A DNA stretch of 37,432 bases, taken from contig JAFLRV010000003.1 of NCBI GenBank assembly GCA_022511245.1, positions 7,559-44,990 on the forward strand, written 5' to 3'. Under the pieces are notes generated by a model that did no database searches, was not told where the DNA came from, and saw nothing but the letters and a program-made list of their open reading frames with translations. The first letter of the stretch is position 1, and every line of letters starts with the position of its first letter. The DNA comes from Coprobacter sp. Its GTDB lineage: Bacteria; Bacteroidota; Bacteroidia; Bacteroidales; Coprobacteraceae. This document shows, in pieces, positions 16,861 to 25,082 of the stretch. The position numbers were made by a program, and so were the translations under genes.

Positions 16861-16937
16861 AAATGTAATTACTTTACGAAGATACTATTTTTTCATCTCT
16901 TTAAAATAAAGACAGTTTGAAAAAATAGTTACATTTG
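16861..16937. promoter_or_regulatory. Symmetric divergent promoter with nested inverted repeats
   Basis: Minus-strand -7 TATCTTCG (16884-16877) and plus-strand -7 TACATTTG (16930-16937) face outward, 24 and 22 nt before their genes. Between them lie a perfect 11-bp inverted repeat (ACTATTTTTTC at 16884-16894, GAAAAAATAGT at 16919-16929) and an inner one (TCTTTA at 16898-16903, TAAAGA at 16907-16912). An outer 8-bp pair (AAATGTAA at 16861-16868, TTACATTT at 16929-16936) adds to the symmetry. Confidence 0.6.
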
Positions 16938-16959
16938 CATATAGATATAACCTGAGTAT

Positions 16960-17847
16960 ATGAATTATTGTTTAAACAGGATTCAGAAGTGGCTGAACGA
17001 GGGTGGGCAGACGATAGCGAGTTTGCTTAAGATTGTTCTTTATTCCAAATGGTCGGTTCCGATGCCTGCGACAATTAATACTGTCGGAGAAATCGTCATT
17101 TTGGGGAACGGTCCCTCTTTGAATGTAACGGTTGAAGACTCACCGGCTTTTTTGCGAAACAAGATGTTGCTGGCGGTTAATTTCGCCGGTTCGACCGAAT
17201 TGTTCCGGCAGTTGTGTCCCGGATTGTATGTTTTGGCTGACCCCTATTTTTTCGATGCTTCGAAAGATAAGTCGGTCGAGCTGTACCGGATGCTGGCCGA
17301 CACAGTGACTTGGGAAATGTATCTTTTTGTTCCGGTAACCTCCCGGAAAAGAAAGTGGTGGCAAGAGATATTGAGCACCAATCCGCATATTCATATCGTT
17401 ATGTACAATACCACTCCGGTGGAGGGATACAGGTGGTTTACCCGGCTGGCTTTTCGCAAAGGGTGGGGTTCGCCTCGTCCCCGCAATGTTTTGATTCCCT
17501 CCATTATGCTGGCGTTGCGTTTGGGATTCAAGAAGATATATCTGGCCGGAGCCGACCATTCGTGGCTTCCCGGCTTGTCGGTGAATGATGCCAATCAGGT
17601 GATTACCCGCCAGCCGCATTTTTATAAAGACAGCGAACAGCACAATAAGCAGGTCGATGCACAATATGCCCATATTCATTTGCATGAAGTTTTGTACAGC
17701 ATGTATATTGCGTTCAGGTCATATTTTATTATCCGGGATTATGCCGAATATGTGGGGACTAAAATTGTAAATATTACGCCGGGTTCTTATATCGATGCTT
17801 TTGAGCGGGAAGTTCCCGAACGGAGTGAGCCGGGTCGCATTTTTTGA
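16960..17847 (+). CDS. Sialyltransferase-like (GT42/Maf DUF115-like) protein
   Basis: The 295-residue product is not a standard glycosyltransferase. It has VILGNGPSL (residues 46-54) near the N-terminus, LAVNFAGSTELF, LYVLADPYFF, and later IPSIMLALRLGFKKIYLAGADHSW (179-202, here split by family motif). A GNGPSL loop plus a (S)xxMxAxxLGFKxIYLxGxD block is the pattern of GT42 sialyltransferases (Cst type) and of the DUF115/Maf flagellin glycosyltransferases, both of which use CMP-nonulosonates. A CMP-nonulosonate synthetase gene follows 20 bp downstream, which supports that reading. No signal peptide is seen. Promoter: -7 TACATTTG at 16930-16937. The family link is by motif only, so the transferase role is an inference. 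Confidence 0.6.
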   Translation: MNYCLNRIQKWLNEGGQTIASLLKIVLYSKWSVPMPATINTVGEIVILGNGPSLNVTVEDSPAFLRNKMLLAVNFAGSTELFRQLCPGLYVLADPYFFDASKDKSVELYRMLADTVTWEMYLFVPVTSRKRKWWQEILSTNPHIHIVMYNTTPVEGYRWFTRLAFRKGWGSPRPRNVLIPSIMLALRLGFKKIYLAGADHSWLPGLSVNDANQVITRQPHFYKDSEQHNKQVDAQYAHIHLHEVLYSMYIAFRSYFIIRDYAEYVGTKIVNITPGSYIDAFEREVPERSEPGRIF

Positions 17848-17867
17848 TAGATTTATCAGGATAGGGT

Positions 17868-18575
17868 ATGAATGAAAAAATGAAAATATTGTATGTTATT
17901 ACCGCTCGTGGCGGAAGTCGGGGGATTCCCCGTAAGAATATCAAATCGCTGGGCGGTAAGCCGTTGATTGCCTATTCCGTCGAGCTGGCCCGCAGTTTGA
18001 GTGCCGATGAGGATATTTGCGTGTCGACCGATGATGAAGAGATTATTCGTGTGGTCGAAGGATTGGGGCTGCATGTCCCGTTCCGCAGACCGGCCGAGCT
18101 GTCGGGAGACCATTCCGGTTCATATGAAGTTTTGCTGCATGCCCTCGATTATTACGAAAGCATAGGCCGGCATTATGATGTCATGGTTTTGTTGCAGCCG
18201 ACCTCTCCTTTTCGGAAAGAGTCTTTTGTTCGTGAAGCGCTGGAGTTGTATACGCCCGATATAGATATGGTCGTATCGGTTCGGGCGGCGGCATCGAATC
18301 CCTATTATCATTGCTATAAAGAGGGAAATGACAGTTTTCTGCAACCTGTCATGGGCGATGTGAGGTTTACCCGGCGGCAGGATGCGCCTCCGGTGTGGGA
18401 GCATAACGGTTCCATCTATGTCATTAATACCTCCTCTCTTCGAAAAATGAGTTTGGGTGAGTTTACCCGTTGCCGCAAATATGTGATGGACGACATGTAT
18501 TCTGTCGATTTGGATACGCTTTTCGACTGGAAGGTGGCCGAACTGTTGTTGCGGGAGAAACTGGTGTCTCTTTAA
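17868..18575 (+). CDS. CMP-nonulosonate synthetase (acylneuraminate cytidylyltransferase family)
   Basis: This 235-residue nucleotidyltransferase activates a sialic-acid-type sugar with CTP to the CMP-sugar. The N-terminal CTP-binding loop ITARGGSRGIPRKNIKSLGG is the NeuA/PseF/LegF signature, unlike the PARxxSxRLPGK of CMP-Kdo synthetase. VLLQPTSPFR, RRQDAPPVWEHNGSIYV and the closing MDDMYSVDLDTLFDW are all family marks. Which sugar it uses (neuraminate, legionaminate, pseudaminate) cannot be told. An internal ATG at 17880 (MKILYV) is an alternative start. It is co-transcribed with the sialyltransferase-like gene and converges on the flippase gene with 10 bp between stops. Confidence 0.9.
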   Translation: MNEKMKILYVITARGGSRGIPRKNIKSLGGKPLIAYSVELARSLSADEDICVSTDDEEIIRVVEGLGLHVPFRRPAELSGDHSGSYEVLLHALDYYESIGRHYDVMVLLQPTSPFRKESFVREALELYTPDIDMVVSVRAAASNPYYHCYKEGNDSFLQPVMGDVRFTRRQDAPPVWEHNGSIYVINTSSLRKMSLGEFTRCRKYVMDDMYSVDLDTLFDWKVAELLLREKLVSL

Positions 18576-18585
18576 TCGCCGGGTG

Positions 18586-20052
18586 TCATCTCCACGAAAT
18601 CTTACTTTGTGCGTATTTTTGTATGTCTTTTAAGATGCGGGAATTCATTTTTCTGTTGATAATGTAATACAACAGCAATCCGGTCGCACTTTGCAGGATG
18701 AGCAGCAGCCAGTCCGGACGGATGATGGCGGGCAGCAGCAGCATCGGAATCGATACGAGTACGGTGATGGCGAAATAGGGTATCATGTCCCGGATTTGTC
18801 GGATGACACTGTATTGTAGAATGTTGCCGCTGACGTAGGCCATCAGACAATAATGCAGTATGCTGACAATGACTTGCCCCCATACCAGTGCTGTAATTCC
18901 CATTTTCAGTGTAATCCAGATGGCGGCCAGAGAACACAGGTCTTTTATGATTTCGAGATAAAACATAATTTTGACTTTACCCACTCCTAAAATGCAGTTG
19001 TTGAGAAATACGGTTAAGGTGGTAAAGATTCCCCGAAATACAAGCAGTTGAAAGAGCAGTATGGCGGGGTCCCATTTATGTCCGAACAATGTTCTGAACA
19101 ATGGTTCGGCGATGATAATAAGGAAGATGTATGCCGGAAATACGATGAACGAAGTGAATTTGTTCATTTTGCCGATTGTCCGGTGCAGCCGTTCCCGGTT
19201 GTCTTGCATATTGGACAGCACCGGAAGGAAAGAGGAGCCTATGATTTGCCCCAAAGCGGTAATCCCCATTTTGCTCCATTTGTCGGCCTGCGTATAGTAG
19301 CCCAATTGTTTCAGGTTGTAGCGGGCGCCGATAATGAAAGAATAGATGTTGAGGAACAGGGTATTGAGCAGCGATGTCAACATTACGCCCGAACCCACCT
19401 TAAATATTTCAGACAGGGCTTTTTTGCTGAATGTCCACGACGGTCTCCATGTCGTATATTTCCATAATATTGCCGATTTCACCGAAGAAAGTGCCAGTGC
19501 CTGAGCTACCATCGCCCACGCCCCGAATCCTTTCAGTGCCATGACCAGTGCTATGATTCCGGAGATAAACAGACCGGCTGTATTGGCAAATACGATGGGT
19601 TTGGCGTTCATGGCTCTCATCAGCTTGGCCGTTTGTACCATTCCCAATGCCAGTATGATAAAGTTCAGAAACATGATGCGGGAAATGGCAATCAGGCGGT
19701 TGTCGTGAAAAATATTGGCGATGAGAGGTGCAGAGAACCACAAAATGACATATAGAATGATGCTGACTCCGATGTTGAAAAAGAAAACCGTGCTGAAATC
19801 GGTTTGGGTCGCATGTTTTTTCTGAATGAGGGCCGATGAGAATCCGCTGTCGATAAATAAATTGGCAAAAGCCGAAAATACGGCAACGGCACCGATGAGA
19901 CCGAAATCTTCAGGCATGAGGACTTGAGCCAGCACAATTCCGGTAATCGCATACAGGATTTGGGTGGCTATACGGTCTATGGTATTCCACATCAAAGTAT
20001 CGGCCGTTTTTGTCTTTAGGTCGATATTCTCGCTATGAGGCTCTTTTTCCAT
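18586..20052 (-). CDS. Wzx-type lipopolysaccharide/oligosaccharide flippase
   Basis: This 488-residue protein of the MOP exporter superfamily (WzxC-like) moves lipid-linked glycan units across the inner membrane. After a charged N-tail it begins LKTKTADTLMWNTIDRIATQ, then about 14 hydrophobic segments. LMPEDFGLIGAVAVFSAFANLFIDSGFSSALIQ, given here as blocks LMPEDFGLIGAVAVFSA and NLFIDSGFSSALIQ, is the conserved N-terminal region. It is a full-length protein with no break. Its place between the CMP-sugar pair and a GT4 gene suggests that it exports the glycan made by the neighbouring transferases. The substrate is not determinable. Confidence 0.92.
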   Translation of the reverse strand: MEKEPHSENIDLKTKTADTLMWNTIDRIATQILYAITGIVLAQVLMPEDFGLIGAVAVFSAFANLFIDSGFSSALIQKKHATQTDFSTVFFFNIGVSIILYVILWFSAPLIANIFHDNRLIAISRIMFLNFIILALGMVQTAKLMRAMNAKPIVFANTAGLFISGIIALVMALKGFGAWAMVAQALALSSVKSAILWKYTTWRPSWTFSKKALSEIFKVGSGVMLTSLLNTLFLNIYSFIIGARYNLKQLGYYTQADKWSKMGITALGQIIGSSFLPVLSNMQDNRERLHRTIGKMNKFTSFIVFPAYIFLIIIAEPLFRTLFGHKWDPAILLFQLLVFRGIFTTLTVFLNNCILGVGKVKIMFYLEIIKDLCSLAAIWITLKMGITALVWGQVIVSILHYCLMAYVSGNILQYSVIRQIRDMIPYFAITVLVSIPMLLLPAIIRPDWLLLILQSATGLLLYYIINRKMNSRILKDIQKYAQSKISWR

Positions 20053-20085
20053 CTGTTGCGCAAAATAACAATATATTTTTCAATC

Positions 20086-20131
20086 TTTTTCGAAAAATAG
20101 AATTAAAGTACATCTTTATATTATATATTTA
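20086..20131 (+). promoter_or_regulatory. AT-rich divergent promoter region with palindrome
   Basis: TTTTTCGAAAAA (20086-20097) is a 12-bp palindrome. TATATTTA at 20124-20131, one base off the -7 consensus, ends 19 nt before the GT4 ATG at 20151. Confidence 0.35.
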
Positions 20132-20150
20132 CCGTTAAAAAGAGCGATAT

Positions 20151-21440
20151 ATGAAAATTCTGGTCTCTACCCCGACGCTGTGCCATCCCGATTTCCCGCA
20201 TTCGCCCAATACCGGTTTCGGGATTATGGTCTCCTGTATAGCTGAAGCTTTGGGAAAAGCCGGGCAAAAGGTATATGTCAACAACTCCTCTTTTTTCGGA
20301 CCGTCATCGGAGCGGCTGGGATATCATCTGTTGCAGCGCAAACTGCGGGTCTTGCTGTTTTCATCCAGAATCAAAGACGTAGTACGGGGATTCCGGTATG
20401 CTTTTCTGGCACGGACGCAATCGTGGTGGACACGATACAATATTTTCAAATATTATGTGAGTATCGGTTATAACGAGCGGGTAATCCGGCAGATTGCCCC
20501 CGATCATATACATATAAACGGACTGACCTTGAGTACGCTGCCTTTTCTTGTAGCGGCTGTCAGAACGGGCTTCCCGTTTACCGTCACGCTGCACGGGTTA
20601 AATTCGTTGGATGATTCTGTCGCTCTGTCTCCCTTTTTGAAAGCGTATGAATTTCGGATGCTGCGCTTGCTGCTTGAAAATCAGGTGCAGGTTTCCATTG
20701 TCAGTTCCGGAGGATTCCGGAAGATTGTGAACCGGTTCGGCGGGAAACACTATCCGACATTGAGTGTCGTTTTAAATTCCGTTTCTCCGATTCGGCGCAC
20801 TTATCCCGATGTGCCGAGAAAAAAACGGATTCTTTGCGTCGGGAATATAGACCGGCGAAAGAATCAGGCACAGCTGGTGCGGGCTGTTGCCCTGTTGAAA
20901 GACCGGACGGATTTTGATGTCTTTTTCATCGGGAATGATAATCTGAACGGGGAAGTGCAACTTTTAGCACAACGATTGGGGGTGAGTGACCGGTGTCATT
21001 TTACCGGAACGCTGCCGCATGAAGAGGTTTTTTCGATGATGAATGAGGCTTGGTGCACCTGTTTGTTGAGCAAAGACGAGGGTTTTGGACTTTCTTTTAT
21101 CGAGGGTTATTGTTTTGGTCTTCCGGCCATCTGTTTTGCCGATATCGATGCCGTTTCCGATATTTCTGACGAACGGTGCACCCTATTGATAGAAGAACGA
21201 ACCGATGAGGCTGTTTCCGGGTCGATTTCATCGGTTTTTGACCGGGACTGGGACCGGGACTATATCCGGCTCTTTTCCCGCCGGTTTTCGCCCGATATAT
21301 TGTCTGACGCTTATCTCTCGTTGTTCAAGGCTGCTCCTGCTGCATCTTTGACAGAGCCGGAGATTTGCCGACTGATGGATGATTATATGGCGCTGGGGTG
21401 GAGTAAAAAGAATTTTGAAAAAGCCGAACCGGTTTGTTGA
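20151..21440 (+). CDS. Family 4 glycosyltransferase
   Basis: This 429-residue GT-B transferase has an N-terminal acceptor domain with TGFGIMVSCIAEALGKAG (residues 22-39) and HINGLTLSTLPFLVAAV. The C-terminal donor domain has ILCVGNIDRRKNQAQLVRAV, RCHFTGTLPHEEVFSMM and the KDEGFGLSFIEGYCFGLPAI block with the E(x7)E pair. It most likely adds a sugar to the surface glycan. A short tandem DRDWDRDY occurs near residue 365. It stands alone on the plus strand, divergent from the flippase gene. Its transcript meets metG's at the hairpin at 21450-21471. Confidence 0.92.
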   Translation: MKILVSTPTLCHPDFPHSPNTGFGIMVSCIAEALGKAGQKVYVNNSSFFGPSSERLGYHLLQRKLRVLLFSSRIKDVVRGFRYAFLARTQSWWTRYNIFKYYVSIGYNERVIRQIAPDHIHINGLTLSTLPFLVAAVRTGFPFTVTLHGLNSLDDSVALSPFLKAYEFRMLRLLLENQVQVSIVSSGGFRKIVNRFGGKHYPTLSVVLNSVSPIRRTYPDVPRKKRILCVGNIDRRKNQAQLVRAVALLKDRTDFDVFFIGNDNLNGEVQLLAQRLGVSDRCHFTGTLPHEEVFSMMNEAWCTCLLSKDEGFGLSFIEGYCFGLPAICFADIDAVSDISDERCTLLIEERTDEAVSGSISSVFDRDWDRDYIRLFSRRFSPDILSDAYLSLFKAAPAASLTEPEICRLMDDYMALGWSKKNFEKAEPVC

Positions 21441-21471
21441 AAAATAAAAGGCACACATTTACATGCGTGCC
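21436..21471 (-). terminator. Rho-independent terminator of metG
   Basis: The stem (GGCACACAT at 21450-21458, ATGCGTGCC at 21463-21471, one mismatch, loop of 4) is followed on the minus strand by a T-rich run. It lies 26 bp after the metG stop. It lacks a U-run for the plus-strand gene. Confidence 0.75.
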
Positions 21472-21496
21472 CGTATAGAGAGGAATGTAAAATCGG

Positions 21497-23536
21497 TTAT
21501 TTTACTTCAGAGCCGGGTTTTACTCCGTCGGAGGGTTCGATAACCACCAGCCGGCCGTCGGCATCTTCAGCCGACAGAATCATGCCTTGAGATTCTATCC
21601 CTTTCAGTTTGCGGGGGGCTAAATTGGCCACAAAACATACGTTTTTGCCGATTAAATCTTCCGGTGCGTAGTGTTTGGCGATTCCCGATACAATCGTGCG
21701 TCCGCCCAATCCGTCGTCGATTTTAAACTGCAACAGTTTGTCGGCTTTGGGGACTTTCTGACACTCCAGTACTTTCCCGACCCGGATATCCAGTTTCAGG
21801 AAATCGTCGAACCCGATGTTTTCCCGAATGGGTGCGGCCTGATGATTTTTCAGTTCGTTGGCCTTTTTGGTATCCAGCAGTTTTTGTACTTGAGCCTCAA
21901 CGGCGCTGTCTTCTATTTTTTCGAAAAGAAGCTCCGCCGGATTCAATGAATCGCCTTCGGCCAATATGTCGGTGTGTCCGAGCAGAGACCATTCGGCGGC
22001 TTTCATTCCCAGCATATCCCGTAGTTTTTGGGCCGAGAACGGCAGGAACGGTTCGAATGCGATAGCCAGATTGGCTGCAATCTGCAACGAGAGATTCAAT
22101 ATTGTAGCGACCCGGTTCATATCTGTTTTGGCCAGCTTCCAAGGTTCTGTGTCGGCCAAATATTTGTTCCCGATACGGGCCAGGTTCATGGCTTCTTTAA
22201 GTGCATCTCTGAACCGGTAGTGTTCCAGATAAGTTTCCATTTCAGCCTTTACGCCGGCAAATTCGGCCAGTGTCTGCCTGTCGTAATCAGACAATGTTCC
22301 GCAAGCGGGCACTTTGCCTTCAAAATATTTGTGGGTCAGAACCATCGCCCGGTTTACGAAATTGCCCAATACGGCGACCAGCTCGTTGTTGTTGCGTGCT
22401 TGAAAGTCTTTCCACGTAAAATCGTTGTCTTTCGTTTCCGGAGCGTTCGCTGTCAGGACATATCGCAAAACATCCTGTTTTCCGGGAAAATCCTCCAGAT
22501 ATTCGTGCAACCATACCGCCCAGTTGCGGGAGGTGGATATTTTGTCACCTTCCAAATTGAGGAACTCGTTGGCCGGCACGTTGTCGGGCAGGATATAGCT
22601 TCCTTCGGCTTTCAACATGGCCGGGAATACAATGCAGTGAAATACGATGTTGTCTTTTCCGATGAAATGAACCATTTTTGTCTCTTCATCTTTCCAGTAC
22701 AGCTCCCATTTGTCGGGCAACAGTTCTTTCGTATTCGAGATATATCCAATCGGGGCGTCGAACCACACATAGAGGACTTTGCCTTCGGCGCCTTCCACCG
22801 GAACCGGCACGCCCCAGTCGAGATCCCGGCTGACCGCACGGGGTTGCAATCCCATGTCAATCCATGATTTACATTGTCCGTATACGTTTGTTTTCCACTC
22901 TTTGTGGTCTTCCAGAATCCATTTTTTCAGAAATTCTTCGTGTTTGTCGAGAGGCAGATACCAGTGTTTGGTTTCACGCATGACCGGAGTGCTGCCGCTG
23001 ATGGCCGATTTCGGATTTATCAAATCGGTTGCGTTCAGCGATGTTCCGCAGGCTTCGCACTGGTCGCCGTATGCTTTTTCGTTATGGCAGTGGGGGCATG
23101 TTCCGGTAATGTACCGGTCGGCCAAAAACTGCTGGGCCTCTTCATCGTAATATTGTTCCGATGTTTTTTCGATGAATTCGCCTTTTTCATACAATTTCCG
23201 GAAAAAGTCCGATGCCATTTTGTGGTGTATTTCGGAGGAAGTCCGGGAATAGATGTCGAACGATATGCCGAATTCTTCGAACGATTTTTTTATGATATTG
23301 TGGTAACGGTCGACAATGTCCTGCGGCGAAACTCCTTCGGCTTTGGCTTTCAGCGTAATGGGGACTCCATGTTCGTCCGAGCCGCCGATCATGATAACGT
23401 CTTCCCCTTTCAGCCGGAGGTATCTGGTGTATATATCGGCCGGGACATATACGCCGGCCAGATGTCCTATATGTACAGGTCCGTTTGCGTAAGGTAACGC
23501 TGTCGTGACCAAAGTTCGCTTAAATTTCTTTTCCAT
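21497..23536 (-). CDS. metG: Methionyl-tRNA synthetase
   Basis: This 679-residue class I synthetase charges tRNA(Met). The HIGH motif is in [18 protein letters not shown] (residues 18-35), the KMSKS-type motif is [10 protein letters not shown] (about 330), and a zinc knuckle [18 protein letters not shown] lies between them. The C-terminal 110 residues form a Trbp111/EMAP-type tRNA-binding domain ([20 protein letters not shown]), typical of dimeric bacterial MetG. Length and order are normal. It starts 45 bp downstream of the alkaline phosphatase stop. Confidence 0.98.
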   Translation of the reverse strand: MEKKFKRTLVTTALPYANGPVHIGHLAGVYVPADIYTRYLRLKGEDVIMIGGSDEHGVPITLKAKAEGVSPQDIVDRYHNIIKKSFEEFGISFDIYSRTSSEIHHKMASDFFRKLYEKGEFIEKTSEQYYDEEAQQFLADRYITGTCPHCHNEKAYGDQCEACGTSLNATDLINPKSAISGSTPVMRETKHWYLPLDKHEEFLKKWILEDHKEWKTNVYGQCKSWIDMGLQPRAVSRDLDWGVPVPVEGAEGKVLYVWFDAPIGYISNTKELLPDKWELYWKDEETKMVHFIGKDNIVFHCIVFPAMLKAEGSYILPDNVPANEFLNLEGDKISTSRNWAVWLHEYLEDFPGKQDVLRYVLTANAPETKDNDFTWKDFQARNNNELVAVLGNFVNRAMVLTHKYFEGKVPACGTLSDYDRQTLAEFAGVKAEMETYLEHYRFRDALKEAMNLARIGNKYLADTEPWKLAKTDMNRVATILNLSLQIAANLAIAFEPFLPFSAQKLRDMLGMKAAEWSLLGHTDILAEGDSLNPAELLFEKIEDSAVEAQVQKLLDTKKANELKNHQAAPIRENIGFDDFLKLDIRVGKVLECQKVPKADKLLQFKIDDGLGGRTIVSGIAKHYAPEDLIGKNVCFVANLAPRKLKGIESQGMILSAEDADGRLVVIEPSDGVKPGSEVK

Positions 23537-23581
23537 GCAGTCGTGATTGTTTTTAATGTAGTGGGGTCCGTTTCCGAACGA

Positions 23582-24961
23582 TTATTTTATTCCTGTAAGT
23601 TTTCGGATGTTGTTGGGAATGTCCGTGTTGTCGAGCCGTCCCGAGAATTGCTCCTGCCCTGCTCCGATGGCATAGACGGGAACGACTACTCCGGTGTGGT
23701 TGCCCGATGTCCAGCCGATGCGGGCTTTTTGATTGACAAGGGTTACGACGGCGTTGGTCAAGGCATTTACTGTATTATAGAGACTGGTTACGTCCTGCGA
23801 GTTTCTGGCAATAAATGTCGATTCGAAAATTCTCATCAGATTGGCTTCTTCGCTGTAACTTACCGGAATGTATTCCCACAGACCCAGCTGCTCTTTCAGT
23901 ACTGTTTTCATGTCGTCCCATGTCGTTGCAGGGGCATTTTTCAGGATGTTTGAAAGATTTTCTTCCGATGCTTTTTGATGTTGCAGAATACCGACAGGAA
24001 GACTCTTGTCGTGGATACCCAGTCCCATACCGCCGGTTTCATGGTCGGCTGTTACGATAATGAGGGTCTCTTTCGGGTGTTTCAGGTAAAAATCATAAGC
24101 CACTCTCACGGCGTCGTCAAGGCCAATCGTCTCTTTTATGGCTGTCGCCGCATCGTTGGAGTGTCCTGCAAAATCAATCGTTCCACCCTCTATCATCATG
24201 AAAAATCCCTGTTTCGGGTTTTGCATAAACCGGTTGATACAGGCTTCCGTCAGGTCTTTTAACGAGAGTTCTTCCGGTTTGCGGTCTATTTCGTAGGGTG
24301 TGTGGCGGGTTCCGACGGTGTCGTAGAGCAGTACCATTTTTCCGGTTGAAGCGGCCTTGCGGTAATCTTCCGGTCCGGCACATACCGTGTATCCGTTTTG
24401 TCTGAAATAGGTGTACAAGTCTGTATCTTCCGGGTTGCTGTTGTTTCGGGGCTGCAGGAGGGAGGAGCCGCCAAAGAAGTCGAAACCGCTTTCGGCAGCC
24501 TGTTTCCCGATGGCATAGTATAATTCCCGGTCGGGTTGGGAGGCATAGAATCCGGCCGGAGTAGCGTGGTCTATCGATACGGTCGTAATGATGCCGATTT
24601 GCCGTCCTTCGTTTTGAAGTTGTCTGCTTATTGCTGTAAGGGCGTGCGTTCTTGCCGAGTCCATCCCCGATGTTCCGTTCGAGGTTTTTATGCCGGTGGC
24701 CAATGCCGTTGCGGCGGCCGCGGAATCGGTAATGCGGGAATCGGCCGAATAGGTGGTCGCATGGCTGGTTACCGGAAAGTCCAAAAACAGAAGATTCCGG
24801 GCCGATTGGGTGGCTTCCAGATATAATTGGGTGGCTTCCACATGGCTGAAGCCCATACCGTCGCCAATAAAATAGAAAATATATTTGGGGCCTTTGCCGT
24901 GAGCCGGGAGGATTCCCCCTATAAAAAATGCGAAAAGAATAAGTTTGAAAATTTTGTTCAT
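23582..24961 (-). CDS. Alkaline phosphatase, exported
   Basis: This phosphomonoesterase of about 459 residues belongs to the classic alkaline phosphatase family and would release phosphate in the periplasm. The metal ligand is Asp34 in FYFIGDGMGFSH, the nucleophile Ser80 in RITDSAAAATALATG, and later TADHETGGMGLG gives further ligands. I start it at the ATG at 24961. This gives the signal peptide MNKIFKLILFAFFIGGILPA, and the longer frame from 25060 only adds a non-signal tail upstream of the promoter. A -7-like box (TATCTTTA) is 25 nt upstream, overlapped by a perfect inverted repeat. Regulation by phosphate is likely by family but not shown. Confidence 0.94.
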   Translation of the reverse strand: MNKIFKLILFAFFIGGILPAHGKGPKYIFYFIGDGMGFSHVEATQLYLEATQSARNLLFLDFPVTSHATTYSADSRITDSAAAATALATGIKTSNGTSGMDSARTHALTAISRQLQNEGRQIGIITTVSIDHATPAGFYASQPDRELYYAIGKQAAESGFDFFGGSSLLQPRNNSNPEDTDLYTYFRQNGYTVCAGPEDYRKAASTGKMVLLYDTVGTRHTPYEIDRKPEELSLKDLTEACINRFMQNPKQGFFMMIEGGTIDFAGHSNDAATAIKETIGLDDAVRVAYDFYLKHPKETLIIVTADHETGGMGLGIHDKSLPVGILQHQKASEENLSNILKNAPATTWDDMKTVLKEQLGLWEYIPVSYSEEANLMRIFESTFIARNSQDVTSLYNTVNALTNAVVTLVNQKARIGWTSGNHTGVVVPVYAIGAGQEQFSGRLDNTDIPNNIRKLTGIK

Positions 24962-24983
24962 TGTATATTGATTTATATAATAG

Positions 24984-25005
24984 TTGTAAAGATACTTCTT
25001 TACAA
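24984..25005. promoter_or_regulatory. Inverted repeat over the alkaline phosphatase promoter
   Basis: TTGTAAAG (24984-24991) and CTTTACAA (24998-25005) form a perfect 8-bp inverted repeat with a 6-bp spacer. The minus-strand -7-like box TATCTTTA (24994-24987) lies inside it, 25 nt before the ATG. The layout suits a repressor or activator site. Confidence 0.5.
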
Positions 25006-25082
25006 GGAAAGCATTTTTTTGAAGATAAAAAAATGTAAAAGATTTTGTACTCTTTAACAATATTGATGGTTATCTCCCTTTT

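Noticed and set aside
16884-16929. A possible invertible promoter like those of Bacteroides capsule loci
   Set aside because: The arms are only 11 bp and 24 bp apart, too short and close for site-specific inversion, and no invertase gene is nearby.
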